20,527 bases of DNA from Isoetes engelmannii (lineage: Eukaryota > Streptophyta > Lycopodiopsida > Isoetales > Isoetaceae). Below the pieces are notes generated by a model, which saw only the letters and a list, made by a program, of their open reading frames with translations, did no database searches and was not told where the DNA came from. The stretch spans positions 1 through 20,527 of the forward strand of contig JAANSK020282046.1 of assembly GCA_011763485.2 (NCBI GenBank). The letters are read 5' to 3'. Shown one piece after another: positions 17,224 to 20,527 of this stretch. The first letter of the stretch is position 1. Every line of letters starts with the position of its first letter. The position numbers and the translations under genes were made by a program.

Positions 17224-17428
17224 GTAGGACGAAACAAGCAGGTCCCATGCATTGAATACATCCATCACAATGTTGCTTTTTTATGTGCAGTTTGTAGATA
17301 ATGACATTAAATTTTCTATTCTCATAAAGGAATAGGACAATAAAACAGTGTCACAAACAGTGAAACAAAACAAGTATTTGCTCTCTGCAAAAGCAGAGGC
17401 AATGGAAAAATGGGAACAGGATTATGCT

Positions 17429-17947
17429 TCAGACAAGAACAGGAAAAAACAGAGAACAAGTTCAACAGACTAAGTATTTGTTCACTGTTTCAAATCTTAG
17501 AACCTTGGCATTTATCTGAGCAACTAAAGGATTATCAACATCTTTGCTATTCAAAAGAATAATAGACAATTTTATGCCGAAAGCGAGGAGGGCCGAAAAG
17601 AAGAAACAGCTAAAGGAGATGGTTTCAAAGACTAGAAGCAACTTCTGTGTCAGATCCTGCTTTACAGCCATCCACCAGAAATGTTATTTACTGATTAGCA
17701 CTCACTAAAAGCCCCATAAACACTACTACTGTGAAAATGGAATTAGCTATCAACACTGAATCTAATGTAGTAACATGTATTTCTGTTGATCCCTTCTGAG
17801 CGCCTCTCTTCATGGATCCAATTTCCTTCATCAATCTGCCATGGTTTTATGCATCAAAGTTTAAAAATTCTGCACAAATTTTTTGTTTTGCAATGATACT
17901 TGCCAGTCTGCCATAAAGCTATGACTTCTTATTGAAGATTCGCCCAT
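17429..17947 (-). pseudogene. MEE60-like pseudogene (right-arm copy)
   Basis: This is the mirror copy of 10473-11143. Exon 1 (ATG at 17947) and exon 2 (from 17835) keep ATTGATGAAGG and the IHVTTLDSV region. A GAA codon has become TAA (17690-17688), just after the first helix. About 2 bases are missing near 17645. Roughly 200 bp encoding the last two membrane helices have been replaced or deleted at about 17490, before the conserved TTGTCTGAAGCA end. The donor context is weakened to TG/GCAAGT. The product would be a single helix, so the copy is dead as a membrane protein. The 3' flank still aligns with the left copy. Confidence 0.9.
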
Positions 17948-18186
17948 CTCTTGATCTTTCTTTTCTTCTGTGAAGAGACGCAGCATATAAATATCTGGGA
18001 ATATTTGGGACTTCTATCTAGTCTATCTGAAAGACCCCACTCCAGAGATTTCCAAGAAAAAATGTGGTCAATTATGGCTGAAGGCTTAATTTAGCTAAAT
18101 GAAAAGGCTAAAAGGCAAAATTAGCATTGCCAATGTGGCAATCTGGCCGAGTAGGCAAAAAGGTCCTTTTGAACCTTTTTTCATAC

Positions 18187-18194
18187 TATAAATA
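18187..18194 (+). promoter_or_regulatory. TATA box of gene X (right arm)
   Basis: TATAAATA in ACTATAAATACTGC, 53 bp before ATG 18247. Identical in sequence and spacing to the left-arm box. Confidence 0.75.
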
Positions 18195-18246
18195 CTGCAT
18201 CTTCTTCACATTTGGCATTATCGTCTGTCTTCTCTTCATATTTGCT

Positions 18247-18726
18247 ATGGCAAAACAGGAAGAAATTGATCAATTATTTCAGCATCAAATATTTCTTGAG
18301 CAATCGAAGGAGCAGAAATGCAGCAAGGACTTCATTCTCCATGATTTGGAGAAGCAACAACATATTGATCCCCCACTTGAGATCTCGGAATTTATAGACA
18401 GACTACCTATTGACATTCAAGAAAAAATCATCATCGACGATCTAATTCCAGATTTGTGCATAGCAATTAAACCAGATTATGGAGCCAAATTGATCAGCAT
18501 AGAGGGTTGGGATTATCATGAAAACAGAAATGAGCATGAGAGTGAAATAATTTCTTATCTGCACGCAAAAGAAAAGGTAAGCAGGATCGTATTGTTTGCT
18601 CAACGGATGGACAAAATAGGAGACGAAGTAATTCCAGATAAGGTTTTTGATGATCTTCTCGAACTACCATTGCTCCTGGTTTATGATTATTTTCATTTTC
18701 CCAACTCGTTTCCACGCTCATCATGA
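18247..18726 (+). CDS. Gene X, right-arm copy: acidic orphan protein, 159 residues
   Basis: The frame starts MAKQEEIDQLFQHQIFLEQS, at the same place relative to the TATA box as the left copy. Upstream in-frame codons back to 18127 cross the TATA box and are not used here. It ends at TGA 18724-18726, where the left copy has TGC. After this single stop the same frame stays open for 78 more codons to TGA 18961-18963 (CAYNERLMKRFPNIPL ..., WPMAEDILKGLKKEI). These include an in-frame 15-codon tandem duplication of the FEDVN segment. The ancestral protein may therefore have had about 237 residues, with this copy shortened by one nonsense change. No family is recognised. There are no membrane segments, and its partner gene in this arm is dead. 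Confidence 0.5.
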   Translation: MAKQEEIDQLFQHQIFLEQSKEQKCSKDFILHDLEKQQHIDPPLEISEFIDRLPIDIQEKIIIDDLIPDLCIAIKPDYGAKLISIEGWDYHENRNEHESEIISYLHAKEKVSRIVLFAQRMDKIGDEVIPDKVFDDLLELPLLLVYDYFHFPNSFPRSS

Positions 18727-18808
18727 TGTGCATATAATGAGAGACTTATGAAAAGATTTCCAAATATTCCTCTCGCAAACAAGAGTCTAGTAATTACTTC
18801 CACAGCCT

Positions 18809-18900
18809 TGCAATTTGAGGATGTAAATACGAAGAATAGAAGATTTTTTTTCGTGCAATTCGAGGATGTAAATATGAAGAAGAGAAGATTTTTTTTATCG
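18809..18900 (+). repeat. 45-bp tandem duplication after gene X
   Basis: TGCAATTTGAGGATGTAAAT at 18809 recurs as TGCAATTCGAGGATGTAAAT at 18854, each followed by GAAGA...AGAAGATTTTTTT. The period of 45 is divisible by three, so the frame running on from gene X is kept. Confidence 0.85.
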
Positions 18901-18963
18901 TCCACCAAGACCAATTGGCCTATGGCAGAGGACATTCTTAAAGGGCTTAAAAAGGAAATTTGA

Positions 18964-19599
18964 TTCAAGCCTGGTTTTGCTGGCTTTGTTTTGTTGTGGA
19001 CCTGGTTTTTCATCCTTGCTTTTGTTGGCCCCTAATACTAAAATCTACCTATACATCTTTTCAAAGCAACTATATGATATCTTCAACTTCTTAGCATGTA
19101 GGGCTGGATTTGCTGCTATCATTTTTATTTATTTTTTTCGTATTTGGTTTAAGTGACTTTCACATTTTTTTTTGGGTTAATTTTATATTTGTTTTGAGTT
19201 AGATTGTTGGATAGATGTAAATAATTTTGCCCAAAACCCTTATCTAATCGAGAAAATGATGAGCCCATGGTTTTAAGTCATATATTATGAACTCTTCCAA
19301 AAGAATGTCCAATATAATCCATTTAGTCAACGAAGGCGATGTAATGTAATGTAATGTAATGTGAAAGAGATAAATATGAACTAATCTTTCCTATTTTCTG
19401 CTTTCTAATATCTAGGCATTGCAGAGCAAATCAACGTACCTAAACTGCCCAAGAACTTTGTTGGAAGCCTTTTGGGTCCTTTCTAAATAATTCCATGTAC
19501 AATGGCAAACTCATATTGATTATACTTTTCTATCATGACCAAGATGCCAAGTGGGGCATGAATTGATTTAACTACCTAAATTTCGTGAAGACATCATAT
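18964..19599. other. Non-coding part of the right arm
   Basis: Mirror of 8499-9110, with no gene recognised. It contains a (GTAAT)x4 microsatellite at 19341-19360. Confidence 0.5.
19341..19360 (+). repeat. (GTAAT)x4 microsatellite
   Basis: Four perfect units. The left arm has a single unit at the matching place, so the repeat expanded after duplication. Confidence 0.9.
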
Positions 19600-19881
19600 G
19601 AAGATTAAGATCCCTATTAGGCCAGAAGTACATCCCTATTGGGCAACCCACCAAGACTCTCGATAAAAGAAGACGAAAAAAAAAAAAGTCATCCTTGGAA
19701 GACATTGTAAGAAGACAAAAGTTTTGATTGCTACAAAATAAACTAAGTTTTTGGAAGCTTGCTTGAACTTCCGAAATGAAATTGGTTTTGTTGAGCCATG
19801 TAAATGCAAATTAAACAAAGTAATATCATTTCCTTTGTCGGGATTCAGACGTGGCAAAGTGAGACAATCAAATAGGTATGC
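19600..19881 (+). repeat. Dispersed repeat R, right-arm copy (internally deleted)
   Basis: Contains CCCTATTAGGCCAGAAG, CCCACCAAGACTCTCGATAA and AATAGGTATGC. It lacks the CCCCCTCCACATAGGGTGCA block present in the spacer and left-arm copies, but keeps the roughly 110 bp that the left copy has lost. Confidence 0.75.
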
Positions 19882-20356
19882 ACCCTAAGATTACTGAGGG
19901 AAGCTGATTTTTTCATAGTTGTATGTAGAACCTACATTGATTTGCCATTTCCATTCCCACCTCAACTAAGCTTCGGGATCATCGTTTAGAAAATCCAGGA
20001 CTTTTTGGGACATTACTTATATTTTTAGGTTTGCGTAAAGGGAGAAACCCTTGGCATGAAGGGAAGGTATACTTTTCGGATATGCTAGTACATTATGTTC
20101 TATTTCAGTGGCTATGGTTGCCCATGAAAGCTAAGTGCAACTTTTGCAAATTGCAATTTTTTGAGATTAATTTCTTTCAGGGGTCTGTTTGTTCCAGTAC
20201 TCTAGTTCATCCGAAGATCCGCATCCATATTCATGGACTTGGTTGCCTGCAAATCTTCTCTGCAACATTACATTGATGGGTGTGGCTTCAGTGCCAGTTT
20301 TTCTATCTCTGATGTTTTAGCAACAGTCTAGGATTGTTTAACGTGATATACTTGTC
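19882..20356. other. Outer part of the right arm, non-coding
   Basis: Mirror of about 7744-8304. Short frames in both arms share residues such as KCNFCKLQF..INFFQG, but each is broken differently. The likeness is therefore that of duplicated DNA and does not show a shared gene. Confidence 0.5.
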
Positions 20357-20527
20357 TTTTTTTTTTTTTTGGAAGGACGGAAGCAAAGAGTTTATTAATC
20401 AGCAATAAGCATTACAAAGTGTATCTGTCTCATTAACTATGTAGGCCCATGAAAGAGCCACAGGAACAAGAGCCTAAAGCACAATGCGCTTACTCCAGAA
20501 TATGAGACTAATGATAAGAACCAATTT
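20357..20527 (-). mobile_element. Poly(A)-tailed retroposon 3' end (LINE or processed transcript)
   Basis: A 14-base T run (20357-20370) is followed on the + strand by GGAAGGACGG and TTTATT (20391-20396). On the minus strand this is an AATAAA signal about 20 bp before a poly(A) tail, the signature of a retroposed RNA. The body runs off the window end with no recognised coding part. It interrupts sequence that matches the left arm up to TACTTGT, so it inserted after the arm duplication. Confidence 0.7.

Larger units (their letters stand above)
17270..20356 (-). repeat. Right arm of the large inverted duplication
   Basis: Reverse complement of 7744-11302 with indels. It starts at ATGTTGC (17270-17276), the partner of GCAACAT at 11296-11302. 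Gene order is the mirror image: dead MEE60-like gene, gene X, repeat R, then the CAATTTGCAAAAGTTG block. Near the outer end about 75 bp of the left arm are missing before TTGTTTAACGTGATATACTT (about 20334-20353). The homology is then interrupted by a poly(T) tract. Confidence 0.9.

Noticed and set aside
18127-18246. Upstream extension of right-arm gene X giving a hydrophobic leader
   Set aside because: It reads through the TATA box and predicted transcription start. The shared ATG at 18247 is used in both arms, so the hydrophobic stretch is not part of the protein.

Overview
The window reads as nuclear DNA of a seed plant. A decayed Ty3/Gypsy retrotransposon, a CACTA DNA-transposon end, an intron-containing plant gene and very long sparse intergenic DNA all point that way. 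There are no operons and no bacterial signals. The amount of old transposon debris suggests a large genome, possibly a gymnosperm, but the sequence does not prove the lineage.

Layout. Positions 1-5940 hold a broken Tat/Ogre-like Ty3/Gypsy element on the + strand. It has a protease remnant, an RNase H domain with its acidic residues intact, a reverse transcriptase cut by stops and frameshifts, a degenerate second RNase H, and a long open integrase. These are followed by about 1.5 kb without genes, a polypurine tract and the start of a 3' LTR (5508) carrying G-boxes and a TATA box. Positions 6000-7740 hold possible exon debris and a 53-codon ORF with a good start context.

From 7744 the window is dominated by a large inverted duplication. 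The left arm (7744-11302) and right arm (17270-20356) are reverse complements, separated by a 6 kb spacer. Each arm carries a divergent pair: an acidic orphan gene ('gene X') and a four-helix membrane protein of the MEE60-like plant family. Only the left MEE60-like copy is intact. The right copy has a stop, a 2-nt deletion and a large deletion, and a third broken copy lies in the spacer. Both X copies keep a TATA box and a long frame, but each has a different defect near its C-terminus. The right arm is cut by a poly(A)-tailed retroposon, so the outer limit of the duplication lies outside the window.

The spacer (11303-17269) is a patchwork. It contains the dead MEE60-like copy and a CACTA end with 93-bp subterminal repeats, next to minus-strand exon fragments with phase-compatible splice sites (probable gene capture). 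It also contains a dispersed repeat shared with both arms, a SINE-like box B, a small one-helix ORF, a poly-G tract, two unassigned ORF remnants and an isolated exon-like piece ending 46 bp from the duplication edge.

The only gene I would call probably functional is the left-arm MEE60-like gene. Gene X is a real, conserved-in-duplicate transcription-unit candidate of unknown function. Everything else is transposon-derived, fragmentary or uncertain.
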